This document shows, piece by piece, positions 1-7,560 of a stretch of DNA of 17,506 nucleotides (position 1 is the first letter of the stretch; every line of letters begins with the position of its first letter). The notes below the pieces were generated by a model. The model had not been told where the DNA came from. It ran no database searches and worked only from the letters and a program-made list of their open reading frames with translations. Position numbers and translations under genes: made by a program. This stretch comes from Actinoallomurus liliacearum (GTDB lineage: Bacteria; Actinomycetota; Actinomycetes; Streptosporangiales; Streptosporangiaceae), in assembly GCF_039542035.1 (NCBI RefSeq), contig NZ_BAABHJ010000035.1:1-17506 (forward strand), in the 5' to 3' direction.

Positions 1-61
1 CCTGGCGGACCTTCGGTGCGGTCGGGGTGATGTCCCGACCTTCACACACAACCGCCAGCGG
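1..61. repeat. 61-bp perfect inverted repeat, left copy
   Basis: Bases 1-61 are the exact reverse complement of 17446-17506. The identity stops abruptly at base 62, where the first seven codons of the two SARP genes differ. Both copies are coding sequence of outward-facing SARP genes, so this is not a transposon end. Confidence 0.95.
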
Positions 62-82
62 TCCCAAAATGCTGAACCCCAT
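1..82 (-). CDS. SARP-family transcriptional activator, N-terminal fragment (left copy, runs off the window)
   Basis: Read on the minus strand from the ATG at 82-80, 27 codons are visible before the window ends. They begin MGFSILGPLAVV and continue through a GRDITPTAPKVRQ segment. This is the usual start of SARP/AfsR-type activators: a short beta strand ending in LLGPL-V, then a T-PTAPK-R motif leading into the winged-helix DNA-binding domain. SARPs bind direct heptamer repeats upstream of antibiotic genes and recruit RNA polymerase. A GGGGGAAGG ribosome site lies about 4 nt upstream of the ATG. The gene points away from the cluster. From codon 8 onward it is identical in DNA to the SARP start at the right window end, while codons 2-7 carry seven base differences. 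Only the first tenth or so of the protein is visible, so the activator call rests on the N-terminal motif. Confidence 0.8.
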   Translation of the reverse strand, partial: MGFSILGPLAVVCEGRDITPTAPKVRQ

Positions 83-154
83 CTTGCCTTCCCCCGATCG
101 CATCGGAGATTTCCGGTACTCACAGATCGAGCTAGCGGGGCCGGAGACGATGCT

Positions 155-191
155 CGGACGTTAAATGTCCGGCTGGGCCAGCGCGGCCCAG
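155..191. other. Two adjacent small hairpins upstream of the left SARP
   Basis: CGGAC (155-159) pairs with GTCCG (167-171) around an AT-rich 7-nt loop. CTGGGCC (173-179) pairs with GGCCCAG (185-191) around a 5-nt loop. They lie about 75-110 bp upstream of the left SARP start, so they could be operator or leader structures. No function is shown by sequence alone. Confidence 0.3.
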
Positions 192-906
192 GATAACTCC
201 AGCTCCTAGAAGCAGACTCGAGACGCGGTTGATCTCTTTTGCATGGGCCACGGTGCCCCCCGTCTCCAGCATTTGTTTTTAGGCCACCTACGGCTGGCCT
301 GGGCTACGCATGGCTTACATGCCTATCGAGTACGTCTCCTCGGGAAATCCGTGAACGGTCAAGTACACGCTGCGTAGTCGAATGATAACCATATTGAGTA
401 GGTGATCAGGTTGCACCGGGCGTCTAGCACAGACGCATTGTTGCATGTTTTTTCTGGCTTTCAAGATGCGGTCTAAGTGGCTCTTTGGCCAGGTTCGACG
501 AGCAGAAGATGATCAGTTGGGCCGAAACGTCGACAGGTGTCTTGACGTGCCAAGACCGAGCGGTAAGCAAGTGCTTCTGTCGGGTTGCGAGGTGCTGCGG
601 GGGCCGGTCCGGCGGCCGCTGACCTGGATGGCGGCGTGCCGGTCCGCGGGCGGGAATCGCCCGGCCCGGCATCGGGTCTCGGTCCGGGTCCAGGTCGTGC
701 GGGTGCCGGGTGAATGCGCGTGGGAGGCCCCTTGGGGGTCCGGTCGGCGCGATCGGTCGTGGGGGATATATCCGGCTGCGCTGTGTTCACGGGCCGTTGC
801 TCACCGGATTCGACAGAAGCGGCCGGGGTGTGTGGACGGTTCGCGGAACGGCGGGGGTGGTGCCGATCCCCGGTCCGCGACCGAGTCGTGCCGGCGGTGT
901 GCGGTG

Positions 907-922
907 GGGCGGGGCCCCGCCC
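907..922. repeat. 16-bp perfect GC palindrome
   Basis: GGGCGGGGCCCCGCCC is self-complementary. It lies in the gene-poor region. In such GC-rich DNA it may be a chance occurrence. Confidence 0.3.
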
Positions 923-1523
923 GCCACTGTCGGCGCGAGGGCGGCCGGATCGGCCGGGCCCGTGGTCTTCGCGCCGCGGCCGGTGGCGCGAAACGACGGT
1001 CGTGCGCTTGTTCGCGGCATGGGCGACGTGGTCATTACCCGAACCGTCGAAAGCATGTTATCGGCGACTTGACGGGTCGAAAAGTTTGTAGTCACGGTCA
1101 TACGGTCGTTCAACCGTCGCGGCGGCGCTCCCATGCGGGGCGACGCGCCGGTGGGCGGTGTTCACGGATGGTTCCCTTCGACCGCCAGACGGCCTCGGCC
1201 TGCTGCTTTCCGGTCTGTCGGCCGAACCGGCCGTACGGGCATTCCCGGCGCGCCGAAGGTGGGCGTGCCGAGGCCCACCCGGGCGAACTTGCCCCCTGGG
1301 GATTTCTTTGGTATACGAGATGTATCGCGAGTTATGTGGAGTAAACACCGACAGTATCTGAATTACGGAAGACGTTCATCGTCGGTTGACGTATGTAGAG
1401 ATTCTCCCGCCGTAGGGCCGACGCGGGGTAATCCGGAATGCCGGGCACCCGACCGGAGACATAGGTGATCTTGTCGGGGTCCGCGGCTTCGTGCCGGCCG
1501 ATGTGGTGAGGAAGGTGCTCCAA

Positions 1524-2879
1524 GTGTCCGAACGGCCAGTCCATGTCTTGATCATCGGTGCGGGTCTGAGTGGCACCTGTCTCGCGCATGGTCTGAAGAG
1601 AGCGGGACTCAGCGTGGCCGTCTATGAGCGGGAAGCCGCCAGGGGCGACGGCTTCTTCGGCTGTCGGCTGGCGATCGGGCCACGGGGTTCCAAGGCCTTG
1701 CGTGATGCCCTTCCGCCGGATCTGTACCAGACTTTTCTCGCCACCTGTGCGGCGCCGCCCCGGCATCTCGCCGTTTATTCGGATGGACTCGACGAGCTGC
1801 TCAGCATCCGGCTGCCGGCGTCGGCGGGAAGCGGAGACGGATCCGCGACCGGGATGCATTACGCGAGTGCGATGACCCTGCGCCAACTGATGCTGACCGG
1901 AGTTGAGGATGTCGTTCATTTCGGAAAAGAGCTAACTCATTACGAACAACGGCCAGGCGGGCGGATAGCCGCGTTCTTCGCGGACGGCAGCTCCGCTGTC
2001 GGTGACGTCCTGGTCGGGGCCGACGGCCGGTGTTCGCGAGTGCGGCGTCAGTATCTTCCGCACGCCGGCGTGCTGGAATGCGGGCCCGCCGCGGTGTTCG
2101 GGCAGGTGCCTCTCTCCGACGCCGCGATGGTACTCCCGGGGAAGATGCTCGAGGGCCTGTCGGTGGTGTCGGGACGCGACGGGTCATCGCTGATGACCCA
2201 GCCGATGGAGTTCAAGTGGGACGCGATGGGGGAGCCGAAACCGCACGTCGGCCGCCTGGACGCGGCGCTCATCAAGACCTGGCCGGGCCTTTCGCACGAC
2301 CGGACCGTGGACCACGTGCTGTGGGGTCTCATGGTGCCCTCGTGGTTCAGCCGGACCGAACCCGCCTGCCTTGCCGGCGACAGGCTCGTCGACGCCGTGA
2401 TGGGTCTCACCAGGCCGTGGCACACCGCGCTGCGCGCGCTGGTGAAGCTGACCGATCCGGCGACGGCGGCGGCGACCCCTGCCCTGGTCTCGGATTCGGT
2501 CGCACGGTGGCAGGCGACGAACGTCACTCTGCTGGGAGACGCCCTCGTGTGCAGGGTGCCGGACGCGGGCGAGGGGGCCAACGCCGCCTTTCGCGCCGCC
2601 GGGATCCTGTGTCGCCTCCTCGCCGAGGCCGTCGACCGGGGACGGCCGGTCGTCAGCGCGATCAACGACTATGAGGCGGCGACGCACCGATGCGGTCGCG
2701 CCGCGAGCTCGGCGTACACCAAATGCCTCACCCGCCAGGCCCGGGCGACCAAGCCGGTGATCGGCCCGGTGCTGGCCGCGGGGACCCGCATGCGACTGCG
2801 GGTCGCCGACCGGGTGCCCCGGCTGAAGGCGCGGGTGGCGAGCGAGTACCGATGGCTGCAGGGCGGCAGCACCGCCTGA
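1524..2879 (+). CDS. FAD-dependent monooxygenase (class A flavoprotein, no C-terminal thioredoxin-like domain)
   Basis: The 451-aa protein has the class A flavin hydroxylase landmarks. A Rossmann GAGLSG loop lies at residues 12-17, followed by an acidic strand end (VYERE). A DG motif lies in VGADGRCSRVR (D167-G168), and a GD motif in LLGDALVCRVPDAGEGANAAF (G338-D339), where the usual GDAAH is altered. Such enzymes use NAD(P)H and O2 to hydroxylate or Baeyer-Villiger-oxidise aromatic or polyketide substrates in the cytoplasm. The GTG at 1524 is preferred because GAGGAAGG (1508-1515) sits 8 nt upstream; an in-frame GTG at 1491 would add 11 residues. It is shorter than, and clearly distinct from, the two TcmG-like enzymes in the window, and stands alone ahead of the exporter genes. 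A late tailoring role is inferred; the substrate is unknown. Confidence 0.88.
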   Translation: MSERPVHVLIIGAGLSGTCLAHGLKRAGLSVAVYEREAARGDGFFGCRLAIGPRGSKALRDALPPDLYQTFLATCAAPPRHLAVYSDGLDELLSIRLPASAGSGDGSATGMHYASAMTLRQLMLTGVEDVVHFGKELTHYEQRPGGRIAAFFADGSSAVGDVLVGADGRCSRVRRQYLPHAGVLECGPAAVFGQVPLSDAAMVLPGKMLEGLSVVSGRDGSSLMTQPMEFKWDAMGEPKPHVGRLDAALIKTWPGLSHDRTVDHVLWGLMVPSWFSRTEPACLAGDRLVDAVMGLTRPWHTALRALVKLTDPATAAATPALVSDSVARWQATNVTLLGDALVCRVPDAGEGANAAFRAAGILCRLLAEAVDRGRPVVSAINDYEAATHRCGRAASSAYTKCLTRQARATKPVIGPVLAAGTRMRLRVADRVPRLKARVASEYRWLQGGSTA

Positions 2880-2939
2880 CCGGTCACCGGATGCTCGGCC
2901 GGTCGGCCCCTCGACGGACGTTCGACCCCACGTGGTGAG

Positions 2940-2970
2940 GGACGCTCGACGCCGCGTCGACGACGCGTCC
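2940..2970. terminator. Hairpin after the first monooxygenase gene, possible terminator
   Basis: GGACGC (2940-2945) pairs with GCGTCC (2965-2970), and TCGACG (2946-2951) pairs with CGTCGA (2955-2960) around a CCG loop, with a 4-nt bulge on the right side. There is no T-run, so it would be a factor-assisted or weak terminator. Confidence 0.35.
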
Positions 2971-3136
2971 GCGTGAGGAGGAGCCTCGGTCATCGGTCGG
3001 CCGCGCACGACCGCGCCGCGAGGGCGCCGGATTACCGTCCGGCCTCGGGGCGGACGGCGCGGACCCTGCTGGAGGTCGTCCCACACCGCCGCGAGCCTCC
3101 CATGCCGTCGAACACCCTTCGAAAATGCGATATAGC

Positions 3137-3165
3137 TTGACCGAACACTGATCGGCCAGCAGAAT
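3137..3165 (+). promoter_or_regulatory. Candidate sigma-70-type promoter for the exporter operon
   Basis: TTGACC (3137-3142) and CAGAAT (3160-3165) are separated by 17 bp, close to the -35/-10 consensus. This places the transcript start near 3172, about 35 nt ahead of the GTG of the ATPase gene. The surrounding DNA is locally AT-richer than the genes. Confidence 0.45.
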
Positions 3166-3169
3166 GGCG

Positions 3170-3185
3170 ATCGTTACCAAACGAT
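3170..3185. promoter_or_regulatory. Dyad operator (ATCGTT-ACCA-AACGAT) overlapping the exporter transcript start
   Basis: A perfect 6-bp dyad with a 4-bp spacer lies just downstream of the candidate -10 box and ahead of the ribosome site. Short dyads in this position are typical binding sites of TetR-type repressors that control antibiotic efflux. No such repressor is encoded in the window, so the regulator is unknown. Confidence 0.45.
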
Positions 3186-3205
3186 GTTCGCGAGAAGAGG
3201 CGACT

Positions 3206-4195
3206 GTGACTCCGACGATCGAGGCGCACGGGCTGGTCAAGCGCTTCCGTCGCAAGACGGCTCTCGACGGACTTGACCTGGAGGTCGAGTCCGGCCAGGT
3301 CATGGCGGTGCTCGGGCCCAACGGCGCGGGGAAGACCACCTTTGTCCGCTGCGTGTCCACGCTCCTGCGTCCCGACGACGGCGTGTTGCGCGTGGTCGGC
3401 CACGACGCCCGGCGTGAGCCGGGGAAGGTCCGCAAGGCCATCGGGCTCGCCGGCCAGTACGCCGCCGTCGAACCGGCGATGACCGGTCGGGAGAACCTCG
3501 AGCTCGTGGCCCGGCTGTTCGGTCAGCGGGCCGGTGAGGCGCGGGCCAACGCCACCCGCGTCCTGGAGCGCTTCGGTCTCGCGGACGACGGTGACCGGCT
3601 GGTGCGCACCTACTCCGGCGGCATGCGCCGCAAGCTCGACCTGGGCGCGAGCCTGGTGAGCGCGCCGCGCCTGCTGCTGCTCGACGAGCCGACCACCGGG
3701 CTCGACCCCCGGGCCCGGCTGGAGCTGTGGGACAACATCGATGATCTCGCCGCCCAGGGAACCGACGTCCTGCTCACGACCCAGTATCTGGACGAGGCCG
3801 ACCGTCTCGCCAGCCACCTGGTGATCATCAACCGCGGACGCGTGGTCGCCTCCGGACCGCCGTCGGAGCTCAAGCAGCGTGTCGGCGGCAACGTGCTCGA
3901 GGTCCACGTGCGGGACCGCGCCGACACGCCGGCGGTGGCCGCGGCGCTGGCCCGGCTCGGCTGGACGGAACCGCAGATCGATGAGGCGACCCGGCGGGTG
4001 AGCGTGGGCGTGGGCGCGGACGCCACGGCCGAGCAGCTGATCAGCGGGTTGCGTGCGGTCGACGACGTCGGCACCGCATTGACCGATATCAGCCTTCGCC
4101 AGCCGAAACTCGACGAGGTCTTCCTCGCCCTCACCGGACGGGAACTGGAGAGCCCGCCCACCGAGGGCAGCAAGGCCGGCGAGACGGTTAAGTGA
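3206..4195 (+). CDS. ABC transporter ATP-binding protein, DrrA type
   Basis: The 329-aa cytoplasmic ATPase matches the length of DrrA, the daunorubicin exporter subunit. Visible motifs are Walker A GPNGAGKTT (residues 37-45), ABC signature YSGGMRRK (136-143), Walker B LLLLDEP (156-162) followed by TTGLDP, and a switch region TTQYLDEAD with Gln in place of His, as is usual in this family. The C-terminal third is the extension typical of DrrA proteins. The GTG at 3206 is chosen because GAAGAGG lies 5 nt upstream and MTPTIEAHGLVK is a normal DrrA start; an ATG at 3164 would add 14 residues but would lie inside the predicted promoter and operator. The stop overlaps a possible GTG start of the membrane partner, so the two are co-translated. 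Export of, and self-resistance to, the polyketide is inferred. Confidence 0.95.
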   Translation: MTPTIEAHGLVKRFRRKTALDGLDLEVESGQVMAVLGPNGAGKTTFVRCVSTLLRPDDGVLRVVGHDARREPGKVRKAIGLAGQYAAVEPAMTGRENLELVARLFGQRAGEARANATRVLERFGLADDGDRLVRTYSGGMRRKLDLGASLVSAPRLLLLDEPTTGLDPRARLELWDNIDDLAAQGTDVLLTTQYLDEADRLASHLVIINRGRVVASGPPSELKQRVGGNVLEVHVRDRADTPAVAAALARLGWTEPQIDEATRRVSVGVGADATAEQLISGLRAVDDVGTALTDISLRQPKLDEVFLALTGRELESPPTEGSKAGETVK

Positions 4196-4215
4196 GCGCA
4201 GGACAGGAGACGACC

Positions 4216-5025
4216 ATGACCGCCCTCGCCACCACCCGCCAGGCAGGGAGCCACCTGCCGATGAGCACGCTGCTCGTCGCGAAACGAGCGTTGCTCACCT
4301 TCATGCGGACCCCCCAGCTCGTCGTCCTCAGCACCGTCCAGATGGCGGGGTTCCTCGTCGCGTTCCGCTACGTGTTCGGCGGCGCGATCGGAACCAGCCA
4401 GGGGCTGCCGTACGTCGACTTCGCCGTCCCGGGCTTCATCGCCGCCGGGGTGCTCTTCAGCACCCTCGGCACGGCCATCGCGATGGCCGACGACCTGCAG
4501 AGCGGGCTCATCGACCGGCTGCGCTCACTGCCCATGCCGCGTTCGTCCGTGCTGATCGGACGGGTCCTGGCCGACGTGATCGTCCTCACCTGGAGCCTCG
4601 GCGTCACGACGGCGGTCGGGTTCGCCATCGGCTTCCGCCTGCACGGGACCGTCGCGCAGGGGATCGCCGCATTCGGCGTCTGCCTGCTGTTCGGGCTGGC
4701 CTTCAGCTGGGTGTTCATCGCAGCCGGACTGCTCGCCGGGAACGCCCAGGCCGCCAACGGCGTCTCGTTGATCGTCTTCGTCCTGACGTTCGTCTCGAAC
4801 GCGTACGTACCGTCCTCGTCGATGCCGTCGTGGATTCGCGGGTTCGCCGACAACCAGCCCGTCACCCTCATGGCCGACACCGTGCGGGCGCTGACGGTGG
4901 GCGACCGGGCCCAGGCGCTGCTCGGCCACGACGCGTCGTACTTCATGATCCGCTCGCTGATCTGGACGGCGGCGCTCATGGTGGGGTTCGGCGCCCTGGC
5001 GGTGGCGATCTACCGGCGGCGCTGA
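4216..5025 (+). CDS. ABC transporter permease, DrrB type (ABC-2 family)
   Basis: The 269-aa integral membrane protein has about six hydrophobic segments in the ABC-2 pattern. These include AGFLVAFRYVFGGAIG, a FIAAGVLFSTLGTAIAMADD segment, the conserved cytoplasmic GLIDRLRSLPMPRSSVLIGR loop, and a late NAYVPSSSMPSW-DNQPVT region typical of DrrB-like permeases. It should form the membrane channel driven by the preceding ATPase. The ATG at 4216 has AGGAGA (4205-4210) 5 nt upstream. The alternative GTG at 4192 overlaps the ATPase stop and would add eight residues. The gene ends just before two hairpins and is convergent with the next gene. Confidence 0.94.
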   Translation: MTALATTRQAGSHLPMSTLLVAKRALLTFMRTPQLVVLSTVQMAGFLVAFRYVFGGAIGTSQGLPYVDFAVPGFIAAGVLFSTLGTAIAMADDLQSGLIDRLRSLPMPRSSVLIGRVLADVIVLTWSLGVTTAVGFAIGFRLHGTVAQGIAAFGVCLLFGLAFSWVFIAAGLLAGNAQAANGVSLIVFVLTFVSNAYVPSSSMPSWIRGFADNQPVTLMADTVRALTVGDRAQALLGHDASYFMIRSLIWTAALMVGFGALAVAIYRRR

Positions 5026-5031
5026 GGCGTA

Positions 5032-5059
5032 CGGCGATCGGCCGGGCGGCCGATCGCCG
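5032..5059. terminator. 12-bp-stem hairpin directly after the permease gene
   Basis: CGGCGATCGGCC (5032-5043) pairs perfectly with GGCCGATCGCCG (5048-5059) around a GGGC loop, 6 nt after the permease stop. No T-run follows. It probably ends or stabilises the exporter transcript. Confidence 0.6.
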
Positions 5060-5107
5060 CCGCGACCGGAAGACGAGAGCGACTCCCCCGTCGTCTCTTC
5101 AGCCGTG

Positions 5108-5139
5108 GAATTCGGCAGCGGGTCCCCGCTGCCGAATTC
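5108..5139. terminator. 15-bp perfect hairpin between convergent genes, likely bidirectional terminator
   Basis: GAATTCGGCAGCGGG (5108-5122) is the exact reverse complement of 5125-5139. It lies between the convergent permease and flavin monooxygenase genes. The AATTC ends give a short A/T stretch on either side, so it can act in both directions. A weaker imperfect hairpin lies at about 5068-5100. Confidence 0.7.
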
Positions 5140-5244
5140 TCGCGTACGTACCCGGGAGCCGTCGCGCCGCCGGTCGGCGCGGGACGGCTCCGGAGCCCGG
5201 CGGTCCGCACGCCGCGGACTCCGCCGTACCTCGGGGGACCGCCG

Positions 5245-6846
5245 TCACCGGTGCGCCATCCGGCCGAGGATCGCGTTCAGGGCGCCGGCCAGCGGTTCGG
5301 CGGCGTCGCCGGCCGGTGCGTCGCACCGCCAGGCCGTGTAGCCGTCCGGCCGTACGAGCACCGCCCCCACGGTGCCGACGTCGTAGCGGTCCCGCCAGGC
5401 GTCGTCCACGTCGACCAGGTCGACGCCGGCCGACGCCGGCCCGACGCGGTAGGCCCGCAGTGGAACGCCGGTGGCACCGGCGACGTCGCGCGCCGCGTCG
5501 ATCCACGGCTTCCCGTCGGATCCGGTCAGCAGGACGAAGGCGTCGTGGAACAGGTCGTGCACGGCGATCCGGTCGCCGCCGCGGTCGAGCCACAGGTGCG
5601 GTGCGCGGAGCCCGGGACGTGCCCGGTGCTCCAGCGAGTCGCCGTAGACGGACTCGTGGCCGGCGTCGAGCAACGCCGCGGACCGGTACCGCTGGCCGAG
5701 CGTGCACAGGGTGTCGTCCACGTCCTCGTCGCCGGGTTCGCTGCCGAACCGCGTCTCCTGGCGCCGGACGGTGATCTGGGCCAGGGCCCGCGCGACCGGG
5801 CGCCGTTCCGCCTCATAGGTGTCGAGCAGGCTCTCGGACGCCCAGCCGCGGATCGAGGCGGCGAGCTTCCAGGCCAGGTTGTGGGCGTCCTGTACCGCCG
5901 CGTTGGCGCCCATCGCCCCCGTCGGCGGCCACACGTGAGCGGTGTCCCCGGTGAGGAAGACCCGGCCGCTGCGGTAGTGGTCCGCGACGCCCACCGCTTC
6001 GTCCCAGGCGGCGATGTCGAGCACCTCGACGGGCAGGTCCCGGCCGATCACCGCTTTCGCCAGCCGGGCGCACCGTTCGGTGGTGAAGTCGGCCGCCGAC
6101 TCCTTCTCCCCGTCATAGGTGACGCTGACCGTCCACTGGTCGGGCACCGAGGTGGTGAGCAGCGAACCGAGGCCGACCTCCGGGTTGACGACGATCCAGA
6201 GCAGTGCCCTCTTCTTCACGATCTCCGACAGGTCGGCCCGGATGACGAAGCTGACCCAGTGCTGGATGATCCCCGGCCCGGTGTGGGGGATGCCCAGGCG
6301 CTGCCGGATCGTGCCACGGTACCCGTCGGCCGCGATGAGGTGGTCGGCCCGGATGGTGCGGCGTCGGCCGGTCGCCCGATCGTCGGTCACCGCCGTCACG
6401 TGGTCGGCGTACGCGTCGACCGAGACGCACTGGGTGTTGAACCGGAGCTCGGCGCCGTTACGGCGGGCGGCCTCGATCAGGATGGGTTCCACGCTGCGCT
6501 GGTCGGCCATCACGAACCGGCCGGCGGTCAGGTCGGGCAACGCCCTCGGCGTCTCCTCGTCGAGGACCCAGTTCCAGTCGCCGGTGATCCGCTCGCAACG
6601 GACGACTCCCGACTCCGTGTCGAACGGTCGTCCGGCGTCCTCGATCGGCGGCTCCACGCCGAAGGCCCGGTAGATCTCCATGGTCCGCTGGTTGATCCCG
6701 CGCGCCCGGCCCTGGATCGAGACGGTCGGATGGCGGTCCACCAACACGGTGCGCACACCCTGATGCGACAAGAACAGCGCCGATGTCAGCCCCGCGTATC
6801 CGCCGCCGACGATCAGGACTTGGGCGGTCTCGTCGTATGCCGTCAC
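5245..6846 (-). CDS. FAD-dependent monooxygenase, TcmG/PgaE type (minus strand)
   Basis: The 533-aa protein has the aromatic polyketide hydroxylase layout. A FAD-binding GGGYAG loop lies at residues 14-19, a DG motif at IAADGYRGTIRQRLG, and a GD motif at FLTGDTAHVWPPTGAMGAN, followed by DAHNLAWKLA. A C-terminal thioredoxin-like domain begins near APHLWLDRGGDRIAVHDLF. It would use NAD(P)H, FAD and O2 to hydroxylate a cyclised polyketide. The GTG at 6846 is preferred because GGAGAGAGGG lies 5 nt upstream. An ATG at 6867 would add seven residues, but its GGGGAAAG abuts the start codon. The gene is transcribed against the rest of the cluster and diverges from the SchA/CurD gene. It is paralogous to the enzyme at 14793-16418, with which it shares the GD-DAHNLAWKLAA region and domain order. 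Confidence 0.92.
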   Translation of the reverse strand: MTAYDETAQVLIVGGGYAGLTSALFLSHQGVRTVLVDRHPTVSIQGRARGINQRTMEIYRAFGVEPPIEDAGRPFDTESGVVRCERITGDWNWVLDEETPRALPDLTAGRFVMADQRSVEPILIEAARRNGAELRFNTQCVSVDAYADHVTAVTDDRATGRRRTIRADHLIAADGYRGTIRQRLGIPHTGPGIIQHWVSFVIRADLSEIVKKRALLWIVVNPEVGLGSLLTTSVPDQWTVSVTYDGEKESAADFTTERCARLAKAVIGRDLPVEVLDIAAWDEAVGVADHYRSGRVFLTGDTAHVWPPTGAMGANAAVQDAHNLAWKLAASIRGWASESLLDTYEAERRPVARALAQITVRRQETRFGSEPGDEDVDDTLCTLGQRYRSAALLDAGHESVYGDSLEHRARPGLRAPHLWLDRGGDRIAVHDLFHDAFVLLTGSDGKPWIDAARDVAGATGVPLRAYRVGPASAGVDLVDVDDAWRDRYDVGTVGAVLVRPDGYTAWRCDAPAGDAAEPLAGALNAILGRMAHR

Positions 6847-6893
6847 GTCAGCCCTCTCTCCGGTCATCTTTCCCCGAACCTCGCACGACCGGC

Positions 6894-6925
6894 TCGAGTC
6901 GAGCTAGACCCAAGGCGTTCGAGCC
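6894..6925. promoter_or_regulatory. TCGAG-rich divergent promoter region (possible SARP contacts)
   Basis: TCGAG occurs at 6894, 6899 and 6919 between the divergent monooxygenase and SchA/CurD genes. The 5- and 20-bp spacings do not fit the 11- or 22-bp SARP period, so direct SARP control is only a weak possibility here. Confidence 0.25.
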
Positions 6926-6979
6926 GCCGCCGAGGCCGGCGGTGGAGTTTGAGGCGAAAAGAGCTACCAGGAGGAGTCA

Positions 6980-7354
6980 ATGCCGTTCGTGGCGATCACC
7001 TATGACATCAAGAGCGGCCATGAGGACGAGGTCGCCGAGGTCTTCCAGAACTTCCAGCGGCCGAAGTCCCCGGTCGTTCCCGGCGCCGACGGCGGGCAGG
7101 CCGGACGCATCCTGGCCACCGCGGTTTTCATCCGGGACGGCCTGCTGGTGCGGTTCATCGAGTACGAGGGAGACCTGGACGCGGTGGCCCGGCACATGGG
7201 TGCTCAGCCGGGCGTCCGCGAGGTGGAGCGGAAACTCAAGCCCTACCTCAACGCCCCGCGTGACACCGACACCGTGGACGGGTTCGTCCGGACTTTCAAG
7301 AAGAGCATGCTGCGCAGCGTCACCCAGCTCTCGGTACCCCGGCAGATGGCGTAG
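6980..7354 (+). CDS. SchA/CurD-like domain protein
   Basis: The 124-aa protein starts MPFVAITYDIKSGHEDEVAE and contains the RILATAVFIRDGLLVRFIEY-GDLD pattern, followed by a V-KLKPYLN segment. This resembles the SchA/CurD-like domain named from the spore-pigment clusters of Streptomyces halstedii (sch) and S. cyaneus (cur). The alternating strands and helices suggest a ferredoxin-like alpha/beta fold like that of small polyketide cyclases and ABM monooxygenases (inference). Its biochemical role is not settled; it accompanies minimal PKS genes in pigment and pentangular clusters. An AGGAGGAG ribosome site lies 3-5 nt before the ATG. It precedes a SARP-type box and the beta-helix gene, and may be transcribed alone or from the divergent promoter region. 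Confidence 0.8.
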   Translation: MPFVAITYDIKSGHEDEVAEVFQNFQRPKSPVVPGADGGQAGRILATAVFIRDGLLVRFIEYEGDLDAVARHMGAQPGVREVERKLKPYLNAPRDTDTVDGFVRTFKKSMLRSVTQLSVPRQMA

Positions 7355-7418
7355 CCCGCGGGCGATCCGCGCCGGGTGGCGGAGGGCGTGACGGTACGGG
7401 CAAACGATCAAGCCGGCG

Positions 7419-7436
7419 TCGAGAGGCCCTCGAGGT
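7419..7436 (+). promoter_or_regulatory. Candidate SARP-binding direct repeat upstream of the beta-helix gene
   Basis: TCGAGAG (7419-7425) and TCGAGGT (7430-7436) are 11 bp apart, the heptamer and 4-bp-spacer arrangement known for SARP sites. The site lies about 125 bp upstream of the beta-helix start. It can also be read as an inverted repeat (TCGAG-N5-CTCGA), so a dyad-binding factor is an alternative. Confidence 0.45.
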
Positions 7437-7560
7437 AGGGGGTCCAACCTTGGCCGACATATCGCGGAACCCCGCATGACCAGCCGCGATGCCAGGCGGT
7501 CCTCGGTGCGCCGAGCCACCGCCGACCCCTATGCCGCGCTTGATCATCGGAGTTGACGCC

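Larger units (their letters stand above)
83..1523. other. 1.4-kb region without a supportable gene
   Basis: This stretch separates the left SARP from the first monooxygenase. Its first third is less GC-rich than the cluster and should hold the left SARP promoter. Open frames of up to 299 codons exist on both strands, but they are arginine-rich, lack recognisable motifs, lack good ribosome sites and mostly do not show the strong third-position GC of the neighbouring genes. Small structures visible are hairpins at 155-171 and 173-191, an interrupted 6-bp repeat at 281-300, and a 16-bp GC palindrome at 907-922. It may be regulatory DNA or the decayed remains of a gene. I see no tRNA, IS or CRISPR signature. 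Confidence 0.5.

Noticed and set aside
1..61. Terminal inverted repeats as ends of a transposon or linear replicon
   Set aside because: Both copies are in-frame SARP coding sequence with start codons and ribosome sites just inside; no transposase or telomere-like features are present.
281..300. AGGCCA/TGGCCT hairpin beside a T-run as a terminator
   Set aside because: On the plus strand the T-run precedes the stem, and on the minus strand an A-run follows it, so neither strand has the terminator arrangement.
710..1072. 120-codon plus-strand frame with fairly high third-position GC
   Set aside because: No recognisable domain, poor ribosome site, and overlapping frames of similar quality on both strands; not enough to call a gene.
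445..1344. 299-codon open frame on the plus strand in the left region
   Set aside because: Arg/Cys/Gly-rich product without motifs, no good ribosome site, and little third-position GC bias in its first part; most likely a chance frame in GC-rich DNA.
2184..3086. 300-codon minus-strand frame overlapping the first monooxygenase and the following gap
   Set aside because: Low-complexity Arg/Gly/Pro-rich translation and overlap with a clear gene; no family features.
6894..6925. TCGAG repeats between the divergent genes as a SARP site
   Set aside because: Spacings of 5 and 20 bp do not match the 11- or 22-bp period; kept only as a low-confidence region.
5251..7005. 584-codon open frame antisense to the minus-strand monooxygenase
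   Set aside because: The opposite strand encodes a complete flavin monooxygenase with all motifs; the long antisense frame is the usual by-product of high GC.
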